From Candidatus Melainabacteria bacterium (lineage in GTDB: Bacteria; Cyanobacteriota; Vampirovibrionia; Obscuribacterales; Obscuribacteraceae): a DNA stretch of 64,000 nt. Made by a program: the position numbers and the translations under genes. Shown piece by piece: positions 1 through 8,232 of the stretch. The stretch covers positions 372,001-436,000 of the forward strand of contig QKMZ01000005.1 in assembly GCA_003242885.1 (NCBI GenBank), in the 5' to 3' direction. Below the pieces are notes generated by a model that had not been told where the DNA came from, searched no databases, and worked only from the letters and a program-made list of their open reading frames with translations. Each line of letters opens with the position of its first letter. The first letter of the stretch is position 1.

Positions 1-758
1 TGGATCTACCGGAAGGCGGAAGAACGGCTCGCGGTTTGGCTCTCGTCAATCTGCTTCCGATCGGCCAGGATGAAACAGTTACAGCTGTTATCCCTGTTTC
101 CGAATTTAGAGATGACTCGTATCTAGTCATGGTCACGCGTCTGGCTTACATCAAGAAAGTTCAGATGTCTGACTTTGCCAACATTCGACGCTCTGGCATC
201 ATCGCCATTACGCTCGGTGATGGCGACCAACTCGGTTGGGTACGACCGTCTGGCGGTAAGTCCGATGTCATCATCGGAACAGGCGACGGCATGTGCATTC
301 GCTACTCAGAAGAAGAGTTGCGCCCGATGGGCCGCACCGCCCGCGGTGTGCGAGCAATTACTCTTCGAGAAGGCGACAAGATTGTTGGCTTCGACGTTAC
401 GGAAGGTGGAGACGATGCCTACGTTTTGGTTATCACCAATGACGGTTTTGGCAAGCGCGTCAAACTCGACGAATTCAGACAACAAGGTCGCGGCGGCATC
501 GGCCTTATCGCTACCAAGTTCAAGAATGCTCAATCGAGATTGGCTGCATTGCGCGTAACTGCAGACGGCGAGCAAATCGTTATCGCTACTGCCAACGGCA
601 TCGTTGTCAGACAGTCGGTCGACGAAATCAGCTCGCAAGGACGCATGGCTACTGGTGTTCGCATCCAGCAGTTGGGTGAAGACGACTCAGTCGTTTCAGT
701 CAGCCCGATTGTCGAGCCAAGCGAGATTGGTGGTACGGAAAACGGCGAAAGCGCCTAG
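1..758 (+). CDS. gyrA: DNA gyrase subunit A, C-terminal part (partial at window start)
   Basis: The reading frame is open from base 3, so the gene enters from outside the window; about 251 residues are visible. It matches the C-terminal beta-pinwheel of GyrA, which wraps DNA so that the A2B2 enzyme introduces negative supercoils. Pinwheel blade motifs are visible, such as RTARGLALVNLLPI near the start, then repeated R-x-x-G-R-x-A-x-GV and GxG blade turns (GRTARGVRAITL, GRGGIGLIATKF, GRMATGVRIQQL). The catalytic Tyr domain lies upstream. ParC shares the fold, but the regular six-blade-like spacing favours GyrA. The tail is acidic (EPSEIGGTENGESA), as is common in GyrA. The stop TAG is followed directly by a cluster of palindromic repeats. 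Confidence 0.93.
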   Translation, partial: DLPEGGRTARGLALVNLLPIGQDETVTAVIPVSEFRDDSYLVMVTRLAYIKKVQMSDFANIRRSGIIAITLGDGDQLGWVRPSGGKSDVIIGTGDGMCIRYSEEELRPMGRTARGVRAITLREGDKIVGFDVTEGGDDAYVLVITNDGFGKRVKLDEFRQQGRGGIGLIATKFKNAQSRLAALRVTADGEQIVIATANGIVVRQSVDEISSQGRMATGVRIQQLGEDDSVVSVSPIVEPSEIGGTENGESA

Positions 759-773
759 TCCAAAAAAAATGTA

Positions 774-871
774 GGGTGACGCCATGCGTCGCCCTCTTCT
801 TTGCAAAGTAATCATGGGGGCGCAGTTCAGGCGCCCTCACTTTTTCAACATAGGGGCGCATTTTATGCGCC
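774..871. repeat. Cluster of three intergenic palindromes
   Basis: Three imperfect inverted repeats lie back to back after gyrA. They are at 774-794 (core TGACGCCATGCGTCG flanked by GGG/CCC), 816-835 (GGGCGCAGTTCAGGCGCCC core) and 853-871 (GGGGCGCATTTTATGCGCC). The first belongs to the dispersed GCGACGCCATGCGTCGC family also seen near 2275, 9312, 24296, 40080 and 50177. The others belong to a second GGGCGCAT/ATGCGCCC hairpin family (2315, 12138, 50142). They could act in termination or mRNA 3'-end stability after gyrA. An ORF read across them on the minus strand is low-complexity and rejected. Confidence 0.75.
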
Positions 872-1008
872 TTCTTCTGAAAACGACGAAACTCGCGTTT
901 CCGCTTAGGTGTTAAGAGAGGGGTTTCACTCAAGTGTTTAACTCTGCGTTTTTCTTCAAGCAAAAAGGGCGACATTTTCATGCCGCCCCCTGCGAGATCT
1001 TTCTTTGA

Positions 1009-1293
1009 CTAGCGAATGCAGTCGTCGAATGAAAGTCCGGCTTGCCGGCACTTCGACATGCACCAATTAAGTGAAAGCTGCTGTGCAAGCGGGAGATTCT
1101 CCGGCGAGCAACGTCCACGGAATACTTTTGTCAGTAGTGACTCCAATTCGTGCTGGTGTGCTTTTAGTTGTGCAGGCAGTGACAAAGTCCACTGCGAGCC
1201 GCCTGACTGAGTCAGGATCTCTTCGAAATAGTGCGGCTGCTGTCTTTGTGGAACAGAAGTCGTCATAGTGTGAGTTAGTGTCGTCGCTGTCAT
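1009..1293 (-). CDS. Small hypothetical protein with Cys-rich C-terminus
   Basis: No family recognised; about 94 residues from the ATG at 1293. An upstream TTG at 1329 would add 12 residues, but the ATG has an AGGTAAC stretch just before it. The protein is polar and Gln/His-rich in the first half, then predicted helical. The end carries three cysteines (CMSKCRQAGLSFDDC), a spacing that could hold a metal or a disulfide. A promoter-like pair (TATGAT with TTGCAA 18 bases upstream on the minus strand, 1369-1398) lies about 75 bases upstream, which supports a real gene. No operon partner is evident. Confidence 0.5.
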   Translation of the reverse strand: MTATTLTHTMTTSVPQRQQPHYFEEILTQSGGSQWTLSLPAQLKAHQHELESLLTKVFRGRCSPENLPLAQQLSLNWCMSKCRQAGLSFDDCIR

Positions 1294-1368
1294 TCGGTTA
1301 CCTGAGCAGAGATGTGGCGCAAATTCCAAGACGCCTGAGCGCTGGTTAGATGTAAATCATCCTGCGTT

Positions 1369-1398
1369 ATCATAACTTTACACTCTTGACAATTGCAA
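1369..1398 (-). promoter_or_regulatory. Candidate sigma70-type promoter for the 1009-1293 gene
   Basis: On the minus strand TTGCAA (1398-1393) and TATGAT (1374-1369) are separated by 18 bases. This is near the consensus arrangement and lies about 75 bases before the ATG. Seen by eye only. The rest of the 1294-1697 intergenic stretch shows no gene. Confidence 0.35.
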
Positions 1399-1697
1399 GG
1401 CCTATAGGCGCCACTTCTTGGCAATTTTGAGTATTTTCATGCGGTTTTGCCCACTGAAAATGATGGTTTCCTGGTAAATGCGTTCGGGATTACCCGATTT
1501 CCGTAATAAACACTGATCAAACCCAGGCAGGCTGCGAGCCTGCTCGCTTTACAAAACCCGTTATTGGTACCGTAAGCCACAGTGTGGGTACATTCAATAC
1601 AAGGAAACTCAAAGGATTCGGGGGAGAGCCCTCAGGTATCAAAGGTTGTGGGCGAGCTGCCTGACAGCTCAGATTCAGCTTTTCGGAGGTGCCATCC

Positions 1698-2225
1698 ATG
1701 GCAAAAACGAAGCGAATGGAATCTAGGGACACCGGTGCCACGAGCGCAGATCCATCCGAGAGCATTGCCAGGGCAAATCCTGTTTTTATAACTTCCGAAC
1801 TTGATGCACTGCATGTGCGACGAGTTGTTGCCAGTAACCCAAATACTCCACGTCAAGTTCTGGAGCGTTTGGCCGGTGAAGAGTCTGCGTTGATAAGACG
1901 ACACGTAGCGCTCAATCCAAAGACCCCCGTAGAAACTCTGCGAAAGCTTGCCGAGGACCGCGAGACGGATGTTCGCTTGGCTGTGGCGGAGAACATCCAC
2001 ACGCCGCAGGAGATTCTTTGCGTGCTTTCAACGGATGCAGATATGGACGTACGTTACGGGGTAGCTGAAAACCCGCATATGCCCGAAGACATTCTGGTTG
2101 AGCTGAGTCAGGACGACAATCCGTATATTCGTTGCCGCGCGCTAAAGACGCTTCAGATGCTGGCTCCCGATGTTCAGAGTCGATTGAAGCTGATAATCCA
2201 ACAGCAGCAAGACCTGCTGCGCTAA
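1698..2225 (+). CDS. Leucine-rich-repeat-variant (LRV/HEAT-like) repeat protein
   Basis: The ATG at 1698 is chosen over the GTG at 1689 because GGAGG (1685-1689) sits eight bases before it. The 175-residue protein has a polar N-terminus of about 35 residues, then four or five units of 24-25 residues with the pattern VRxxVAxNPxTPxxxLxxLAxDxDxx. Examples are VRRVVASNPNTPRQVLERLA and VRLAVAENIHTPQEILCVLS. This pattern is typical of LRV repeats, an alpha-alpha solenoid related to HEAT that serves protein-protein binding. No Fe-S cysteine cluster is present, unlike Azotobacter LrvA. No signal peptide, so probably cytoplasmic. The partner is unknown. Confidence 0.85.
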   Translation: MAKTKRMESRDTGATSADPSESIARANPVFITSELDALHVRRVVASNPNTPRQVLERLAGEESALIRRHVALNPKTPVETLRKLAEDRETDVRLAVAENIHTPQEILCVLSTDADMDVRYGVAENPHMPEDILVELSQDDNPYIRCRALKTLQMLAPDVQSRLKLIIQQQQDLLR

Positions 2226-2274
2226 CGGTTTGAGACTGACAATCATCGGCGCCTTGTGTTGATCGCATACAAAA

Positions 2275-2333
2275 GGGTCGACGCATGGCGTCGACCCTAC
2301 ATAAGTAAATCGAAGGGCGCGTGCAATGCGCCC
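2275..2333. repeat. Two intergenic palindromes
   Basis: A near-perfect palindrome at 2275-2297 (core TCGACGCATGGCGTCGA) belongs to the dispersed GCGACGCCATGCGTCGC family. The T/A pair next to the core is a compensated change relative to other copies, so the stem is maintained. A second hairpin, GGGCGCGTGCAATGCGCCC, follows at 2315-2333. They lie between two convergent genes and may act as a two-way terminator, although no U-tract follows. Confidence 0.7.
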
Positions 2334-2347
2334 CCACGAATCTTTGA

Positions 2348-3022
2348 CTATCTGGAAGGCTCTTCTTCGCGCAATACGTAGCCTTCGCCGCGTACTGTTT
2401 GAATCAGGCGCTTGGTGTTGCCATCTTCCAGTTTGGAACGGAGATAACGGATATACACTTCGATGACGTTGGATTCGCCTATGAAGTCGTATCCCCAGAC
2501 CTTATCGAAAATGAATTCTCTAGAGAGAACTTGCTCAGGGTACTGCATGAAGAGTCTGAGCAGGTCGAACTCTTTAGCTCTCAGATCAAGCTGCTTTTCG
2601 CCGCGCTTGACGATACGGTTGAGCTGGTCCATCCAGAGGTCTGAGTAGGTAAGGATGCCTTCTTGGGGCTTCCGTCTCATGACTGCTCTGATACGAGCAA
2701 GTAATTCTTCTGTAGCGAACGGTTTGGTCAGGTAATCGTCAGCGCCGCTGTCGAGACCTTGTACACGGTCGCCTACGCCATCTTTAGCTGTGAGCATGAT
2801 GACCGGCACTTTCGACATTGCTCGCAGTCTCTTGCAAACTTCAATGCCGTCGAGACCGGGGAGCATAACGTCCAGCAGTACCAGGTCCGGTTGATCCTTC
2901 TTGAAGAGGTCAATGCCCTGATTGCCTTCGTGAGCCACGGAGACTTGATATCCTTCGTAGCCGAGCTCGAGTTCGATCAATCGAGCGATATTCACATCAT
3001 CTTCAATGATGAGGATTTTCAA
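2348..3022 (-). CDS. OmpR/PhoB-family response regulator
   Basis: Transcription factor of a two-component system, about 224 residues from a TTG at 3022. That start is preceded by GAGG at eight bases and gives the usual MKILIIEDD opening. A GTG at 3049 with GGAGG upstream would add nine residues and remains possible. The receiver domain spans about 1-118: acidic pair EDD, phospho-acceptor Asp in LLDVMLPG, Thr in MLTAKD, Lys in LTKPF. A winged-helix Trans_reg_C domain follows at about 130-222 (RAKEFDLLRLFMQYPEQVLSR, RYLRSKLED, IQTVRGEGYVL). It resembles the cyanobacterial RpaA/RpaB/ManR group. No adjacent cognate kinase; the nearest is the receiver-kinase at 5071-6228. Confidence 0.92.
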   Translation of the reverse strand: MKILIIEDDVNIARLIELELGYEGYQVSVAHEGNQGIDLFKKDQPDLVLLDVMLPGLDGIEVCKRLRAMSKVPVIMLTAKDGVGDRVQGLDSGADDYLTKPFATEELLARIRAVMRRKPQEGILTYSDLWMDQLNRIVKRGEKQLDLRAKEFDLLRLFMQYPEQVLSREFIFDKVWGYDFIGESNVIEVYIRYLRSKLEDGNTKRLIQTVRGEGYVLREEEPSR

Positions 3023-3049
3023 CGAACTAACCTCGCTGCCTACTGCCAC

Positions 3050-3383
3050 GTTTCCTTAACCTCCGTTCAATTCTGCTTTATTCTAATCTATTTGTCTGAT
3101 GCTTGTGAATCGTAATAAGCCTGACAGAGCAACCTTTTGGGGGTCCAGATCAGAAAATTGCGAGTTATCTGACGCATGTCATACGAGCGCCTCGCCATTA
3201 ATTGCTTAACGAATCTAGCAGGTGTTTAATGTTCAGGAAAGGGGTTAGTTATCAGTATGTGGAAATTTGTAATCTACGGATACTGATACGGGTTTTCAAG
3301 CAGTGCCTTTTGGTAACCTGCAGTCAAGACCAAAAGTTCTGCGCCCCAAAGTTACATTCCCCGATTTTTGAAAATCGCTCTCT
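3050..3383. other. Intergenic region between divergent genes
   Basis: About 330 bases separate the minus-strand regulator from the plus-strand TPR gene. No convincing ORF or RNA was seen. It presumably holds both promoters and the leader of the regulator. A CCCCCAAAAGG stretch near 3140 has no recognised role. Confidence 0.4.
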
Positions 3384-5099
3384 ATGGAAACCGATCGTCA
3401 CGTGAAAGAAACCGGAGACGAGGAGACGAAAGAAAGTTCGGAACCCTACGGTCGGTCCGATAATGTTGAACAACTTTTTCCAATTGACTCGCAATGTCTG
3501 GCCAAACTTGCGCAGGGCAGTTCCGTTTTAATCGCTTCACTTCTTGCGATACCAGATGCGGTGGCGCTTATTCCCGGAGCTACATCCCCGCTGGGATGGC
3601 TGTTGCGCTTAATCGGCGTTTGGATTTCTGCTGCAGTGCTCTGGTTTGTCGGCTTTCTTGGCATACTCCAGGCAGTTCGCCTTATAGTCCGAGGCGTGTC
3701 AGTTGGTCCTTGTGGGGTTAAGCTCTGGCGTTTGGCAAAGCCAATTCCGTGGGAGAAGCTGGAAGCGGTTGCGATTGAGCCGCAGATTCTGTTTTCCAAG
3801 CTATTTTCACTGGACACAACTGCGCGCAAGTTGACGCTTTACTCCAGGTTTTTGTCTGAAAAGAAAATTTTTGAGAAGATACTAGTACCGCAACCGGTGC
3901 CTTCGTTTTTCTTCAAGCCTGATATTTTCGAAAAAATGGTCCGCTCGATCATTTATCGAAAGTTTGATCTCAACCCTGATTCAGTCAATGGCATATTTGC
4001 GTTTCCTCGAACACAACCGCCCCTCAAGACGACCTACAAAGCATTACGCTACCAGCAGATTTTAGTGACGATACTGATTGCTTTCGGTCTGGTCGGACTC
4101 TTGGGTAGAAAAGCTGCAGTGAATTACGTCTATAACTCCGGCAATCACGCACTCGCCGCCAATAATCTCGTTGAAGCAGAACGTCTTTACCGCCTGGCTA
4201 CGGAGATCGATCCCTGGTTTTATGCCCCCTTCAATAATCTGGCCAATGTTGAATTTCGGCGCGGCGAATTTTCCCAAGCAATTGAACACTGGGAAAAGGC
4301 ACTCCGACTAAAACCAGACTATGTCGAACCGATGATTTCCATTTCCTATTTGCACTTGCAGAAGGGCGAATATGTAAAGGCTAAAGGCCTTATCAACTCC
4401 GCACTGTTGTTGGCTCCGCTCAATTCTCACGCGATGGTCAATCGCGCCGATTATTTTCTGCGCATGGGAAATCTCAAGTCTGCAATGTCTGATGCTACCA
4501 GTGTGATTGCTAAAGAAGATAAGGATAAACGACCTGTATACACTGCGCAGTGCATTCTTGCCGATGGACTTATTCGTTCGGGTAAGCCCAAAGACGGTTT
4601 GAAAAAACTTGATACTTTTGCGAAGAACTTCAACGACCGCGAGTTCAACAGAACACTTTGGTTGTTAGTGAAGTCGGATGCGCTTATGACTCTCGGTGAT
4701 TTGAGGGCAGCACGAAGCACTGCTTTGGAAGCGCAAAGACGTGCAGGCGACAGTCGAGATATCTTGATTCAACTGGCGCGCATCAGTATCGCCAGAAAAA
4801 ACGCAGCAGAGGCGGAAGGCTACATTGAACGCCTGTCCATATTTGGTCCTGATGACCCATGGGTGAATTTGCTGAAGGCAAACCTGTCGCATCTCAATGG
4901 CGACGACAAGAAGGCTGAGCACTCCGTGGAAAGGGCGATGCAGTTGTCGCATGATGACGCGTTTTTGTACGCGGAGGCGGGCTGGCTATTTCATTCTATG
5001 AATGAAGACGAGCGGGCGCGCGACGCCGCTAAAAGAGCACTCGAACTGGAACCTCTGACTGACTCGGCGCTCAAACTTTTGGAAGTTGCTCGGAGGTAA
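3384..5099 (+). CDS. Membrane-anchored TPR protein
   Basis: 571 residues. A polar N-terminus of about 40 residues is followed by two hydrophobic segments (about 45-65 and 72-95, including WLLRLIGVWISAAVLWFVGF). A soluble stretch of about 130 residues resembles a PH-like or bacterial-PH membrane domain (GPCGVKLWRLAKPIPWEKLE). A third membrane segment lies near 225-245 (QQILVTILIAFGLVGLLG). The remaining 320 residues are TPR units such as YAPFNNLANVEFRRGEFSQA and FLYAEAGWLFHSMNEDERAR. The role is probably scaffolding at the membrane; no enzyme motif is visible. Start ATG 3384 lacks a clear Shine-Dalgarno. The 3' end overlaps the convergent receiver-kinase gene by 29 bases. Confidence 0.85.
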   Translation: METDRHVKETGDEETKESSEPYGRSDNVEQLFPIDSQCLAKLAQGSSVLIASLLAIPDAVALIPGATSPLGWLLRLIGVWISAAVLWFVGFLGILQAVRLIVRGVSVGPCGVKLWRLAKPIPWEKLEAVAIEPQILFSKLFSLDTTARKLTLYSRFLSEKKIFEKILVPQPVPSFFFKPDIFEKMVRSIIYRKFDLNPDSVNGIFAFPRTQPPLKTTYKALRYQQILVTILIAFGLVGLLGRKAAVNYVYNSGNHALAANNLVEAERLYRLATEIDPWFYAPFNNLANVEFRRGEFSQAIEHWEKALRLKPDYVEPMISISYLHLQKGEYVKAKGLINSALLLAPLNSHAMVNRADYFLRMGNLKSAMSDATSVIAKEDKDKRPVYTAQCILADGLIRSGKPKDGLKKLDTFAKNFNDREFNRTLWLLVKSDALMTLGDLRAARSTALEAQRRAGDSRDILIQLARISIARKNAAEAEGYIERLSIFGPDDPWVNLLKANLSHLNGDDKKAEHSVERAMQLSHDDAFLYAEAGWLFHSMNEDERARDAAKRALELEPLTDSALKLLEVARR

Positions 5100-6228
5100 T
5101 CTGTCCTGCTTTGAGCATGCGTATCGTCACTGTTGTTCCTTTGCCTTGTTCGCTTGCGCAGCTGATTTCGCCGCCATGCGCCTCGACAATCTGCCGGCAT
5201 ACATATAAGCCGACGCCACTTCCATTGGAGTGTCGCATGGTGTCATTCGCGTTCCAGAAACGTTGAAATAGTTTGCTCTGCTCGCTGTCGCTGATGCCTT
5301 TGCCACTATCTTGGACTTCTATGTAGAGCCAGTTTCCTTCGCATCTGCAAATCAGTGTTACGACTCCTTCGGCAAATGAGAACTTGATTGCGTTGTGGAT
5401 TAGATTGCTGATGGCCTTTTTGAACATTGTGCCGTCTAACCAAATTGGGTCAGATAGTTCGGAGCGAAACTCGACGCGCACATTGTTCTGGCTGGCGCAA
5501 TAAGCCCAGTCTTGAATTGCTAGCCTTATGAGCTGATTGAGATCAGTGGGAGTGGCTAGAATTTTCTGACCATTTTGTTCGATTCGGTAGAGATGGACGA
5601 GATTTTGCAACATATGCAGAATCTCGTGGTTGCTCTGTTTGACTTTGAGAAGCAAGTCTTTCTGCTCGCTGTTGAGAGGTCCTAATGTCTCTGCTACCAA
5701 TAAATCAAATGCTCGCATTGCACCGATATGTGGAACGCGTAAGTCGTTTGCTAAAGTGAAAATCAAATCTTCTCGTTCTTCTGCTGCACGCACACGGGCT
5801 CTGCGCTCAGCCCGGCGCCGCTCGACTGCATATCTTATAGAGCGAATGAGCAAGTCTCCTGAAACGCTGTCTTTGATCAAATAGTCCTGTGCACCCTTTT
5901 GCAGAGCTTCGAGTGCTGTGTCTTTGTCGTCTAAACCGGTCAAGACAATAATGGGCGCCTGGGGCGAATGAGAGAGCACGCGAGTAACGCTATCTGTGGA
6001 TGATGCGTCCGGAAGGCTCAGGTCGAGCAGTACCACATCGAAGCTTTCCTGGGCAAGATAGGCTAAACCATCACGAAGCTTGCACGCATGGGCAATTTCA
6101 ACGGCGGCATATGTATCTTGAATCTTCAAGACTTCTTCGATGAAAATTGCATCGTCCGGATTGTCTTCAATGAGAAGCAATCGAATGCACTGAGTTGATC
6201 TGGACATCTTCGCGGTTTCAGTATGCAC
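5071..6228 (-). CDS. Receiver domain-histidine kinase hybrid with altered H-box
   Basis: A GTG at 6228 is preferred: GGAGGG stands seven bases before it, whereas the longer frame to a TTG at 6285 has no ribosome site. The 385-residue protein has an N-terminal receiver domain at about 14-130 (IEDNPDD, phospho-acceptor Asp about 69 in VVLLDLSLPD, Thr in VLTGLDD, Lys in LIKDS), a coiled arginine-rich linker, a HisKA-like dimerisation region and a HATPase_c domain with intact N, G1 and G2 boxes (NLIHNAIKFS, VQDSGKGIS, GSGVGLYVC). The H-box reads LANDLRVPH, so the phospho-acceptor His of the usual HDLRxPL is Asn (about residue 161). It may bind ATP without autophosphorylating, or use the shifted His. 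It lacks a sensor domain. Confidence 0.88.
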   Translation of the reverse strand: MHTETAKMSRSTQCIRLLLIEDNPDDAIFIEEVLKIQDTYAAVEIAHACKLRDGLAYLAQESFDVVLLDLSLPDASSTDSVTRVLSHSPQAPIIVLTGLDDKDTALEALQKGAQDYLIKDSVSGDLLIRSIRYAVERRRAERRARVRAAEEREDLIFTLANDLRVPHIGAMRAFDLLVAETLGPLNSEQKDLLLKVKQSNHEILHMLQNLVHLYRIEQNGQKILATPTDLNQLIRLAIQDWAYCASQNNVRVEFRSELSDPIWLDGTMFKKAISNLIHNAIKFSFAEGVVTLICRCEGNWLYIEVQDSGKGISDSEQSKLFQRFWNANDTMRHSNGSGVGLYVCRQIVEAHGGEISCASEQGKGTTVTIRMLKAGQITSEQLPKV

Positions 6229-6366
6229 GCCAGTACCCTCCACTACGATCTTAGAGGTTGCCAGCGATTCCGGTAATTCTCCCAAAGTGTGGTTTATCGG
6301 CTCACCTTAATTGGTGATTCCACCTCACACTCTTCAATCTCCGAATAAGTTCGGCCACAAGAGATT

Positions 6367-6834
6367 TCAGCGCCCGAGGTACTTTAGTTTCTTCTCCGCG
6401 GGCATCGACTTTCCGAAGCAACCGACCGTCCAGGTGTACATTATGTCGGCCACCTTCATTTCTTCTTCAAATTCCTGCCACAGTTTTTTCTGCTGGTCGT
6501 CCCGCTCCATGTAGCTTTCGAAAGTCAGCATCTCCAGTTCCAGGAAAGCTTTGTGCCATTCAGTGACCTGCTGGAATGCCAAGTTGACCTCCATTACTAC
6601 CTCAAGCTCTCTTTCTTTCGTCCAGGTAGCCGTAAGTTTGGTCTCCAGGTACCGTGGGCTGGTTGAGAAGAATGTTTTGTAGAAAGCCCCTCGTCGAGCT
6701 AGATGCATGTGGTCATCGGTAAGGATGAATTGGAAGCCGCGTTCTTGCCAAAATTTCTTCAGCTGAAATCGTCTTGCCTCGTCGAATGACGGCAACTTCA
6801 AATCTGTCCCGACTAGGAATTTAGACTTGTCCAT
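6367..6834 (-). CDS. Hypothetical protein, last gene of permease operon
   Basis: 155 residues, no recognised family. It is soluble, rich in aromatic and charged residues, and looks like an alpha/beta fold: a beta-rich middle (ETKLTATWTKERELEVVMEVNLA) followed by a long amphipathic helix with many Glu (ERDDQQKKLWQEFEEEMK). The start ATG lies one base after the stop of the upstream NCS2 permease, so translation is probably coupled. This suggests a role tied to that transporter, but there is no direct evidence for one. Confidence 0.72.
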   Translation of the reverse strand: MDKSKFLVGTDLKLPSFDEARRFQLKKFWQERGFQFILTDDHMHLARRGAFYKTFFSTSPRYLETKLTATWTKERELEVVMEVNLAFQQVTEWHKAFLELEMLTFESYMERDDQQKKLWQEFEEEMKVADIMYTWTVGCFGKSMPAEKKLKYLGR

Positions 6835-6835
6835 C

Positions 6836-8230
6836 TCAGTGCGGTAATCCGAAAATGAAATATGTGAGGCACATCAAGCTAAGTATGACCGAGCCTGAGT
6901 TGATGTCTCTCCAGCGTCCCGTGCCGATTTTGATAACTGTATATAGAACTAGCCCGGCGGTTAATCCATTGGCGATGTTGTAAGTGAAAATCATCATCGC
7001 GATGGTGGCGAGCGCTGGTGTCGACTCCGTCAGGTCTTCCATGTCAATGCGCGTGATTGAGCCTAACATCAGCAATCCGACAGCCATGAGCGCGGGAGCA
7101 TAGGCATATTTTAGATGCTGCAACGGCGTGAGTAGCGGAATGAAAAAGAGACAGCATGCAAATAGGACGCCTGTGACTAAGGTCGCGAAGCCCGTGCGCG
7201 CTCCTTCTCGCACACCTGCTGCGGACTCTATATATGCACCGCTTGTGGATGAGCCGATGAGTGAGCTGAATATGCACGAGATTGCATCGACGATCATTGG
7301 TTTTTCAACATCTACAAAATTGCCTTCCTTGTCGAGCATGTTGCCTGCCGCGCCCACGCCTACCAGGGTTCCGAGCGTATCAAGAAAGCCCATGAGAAAG
7401 AGAGTTAGAAGAATAGGCAGGTGTTTAAGGGTTAGAACACCAAGAATGTCGAGCTTGAATGCAATTGGAGAAAGGTCATAGGGGGCGACGAATGGCACGC
7501 CGAAAATCGCTTGGGGCGCCATTCCAAATCCGCAGACGAATCCAATGACGGCGGTAACAACCATCCCGATCAGAATCGCGCCTTTCACTCTCCTGTACAA
7601 AAGACAGACTATGACCAGAAATCCGAAGATAGACAGAAGTACTTGAGGGTCATGCAGATCTCCGAGTTTTAGCGGTACATCGGGATTGCGCAAAATGCCC
7701 GTGCCCGGGATCAACAGCACGGATGCGGGCATTCCTTTTGCAGCGCTTGTAATGATGCCTGTTTCGTACAGCCCAATTAGAGTGAGAAAGAGACCGATGC
7801 CGCAGGCAAAACTGTGTTTCATGCTGGGCGAAATCGAGTTGGCCAACCACGGTCGGATTCTTGCCAGAGAGAGAAGGAGAAAGGCAATGCCACTGACGAA
7901 AACGGCGCCCAATCGCGTTTCCCACCCGAGCGCCATTGCGGCCAAGCCGAAAGCGATGAAAGCGTTTTCTCCCATGTAAGGCGCAACCGCAAGTGGGCGG
8001 TTGGCGTAGAGTCCCATGAGAAAACAGCCGAACACTGCCGTCACTATCGTTGCGACAGTGGATGGCTCGACGGGAAAACCAGCGAAAGAGAGGATGGCCG
8101 GATTGACGACGATGATGTAGGCCATCGTCATAAAAGTGGTGGCACCACCGAGAAATTCGGTGCGAATTGATGAACCACGCTCGGTGATCGAGAAGCGTTG
8201 GTCCAAAAAATCGGTCAGCGACGCTGCCAT
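6836..8230 (-). CDS. NCS2/AzgA-like purine (hypoxanthine/guanine) permease
   Basis: 464 residues with about 12-13 hydrophobic segments. It matches the AzgA-like branch of NCS2 nucleobase:cation symporters, which import adenine, guanine or hypoxanthine with protons. Visible family signatures are the N-terminal FSITERGSSIRTEFLGG, followed by GATTFMTMAYIIVVNPAIL, MGENAFIAFGL and the later LFLMGFLDTLGTLVGVG and GSSTSGAYIESAAGVREGAR. Length and ends are normal for PbuG/AzgA. The ATG is two bases after the stop of the upstream epimerase gene, and the next gene starts one base after its own stop, giving a tight three-gene operon. The exact purine cannot be told from the sequence. Confidence 0.92.
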   Translation of the reverse strand: MAASLTDFLDQRFSITERGSSIRTEFLGGATTFMTMAYIIVVNPAILSFAGFPVEPSTVATIVTAVFGCFLMGLYANRPLAVAPYMGENAFIAFGLAAMALGWETRLGAVFVSGIAFLLLSLARIRPWLANSISPSMKHSFACGIGLFLTLIGLYETGIITSAAKGMPASVLLIPGTGILRNPDVPLKLGDLHDPQVLLSIFGFLVIVCLLYRRVKGAILIGMVVTAVIGFVCGFGMAPQAIFGVPFVAPYDLSPIAFKLDILGVLTLKHLPILLTLFLMGFLDTLGTLVGVGAAGNMLDKEGNFVDVEKPMIVDAISCIFSSLIGSSTSGAYIESAAGVREGARTGFATLVTGVLFACCLFFIPLLTPLQHLKYAYAPALMAVGLLMLGSITRIDMEDLTESTPALATIAMMIFTYNIANGLTAGLVLYTVIKIGTGRWRDINSGSVILSLMCLTYFIFGLPH

Positions 8231-8232
8231 TA

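Noticed and set aside
700..981. Minus-strand ORF of 93 residues
   Set aside because: It runs across the palindromic repeats after gyrA and is biased in Arg/Phe/Lys as expected for translated repeats; no ribosome site.
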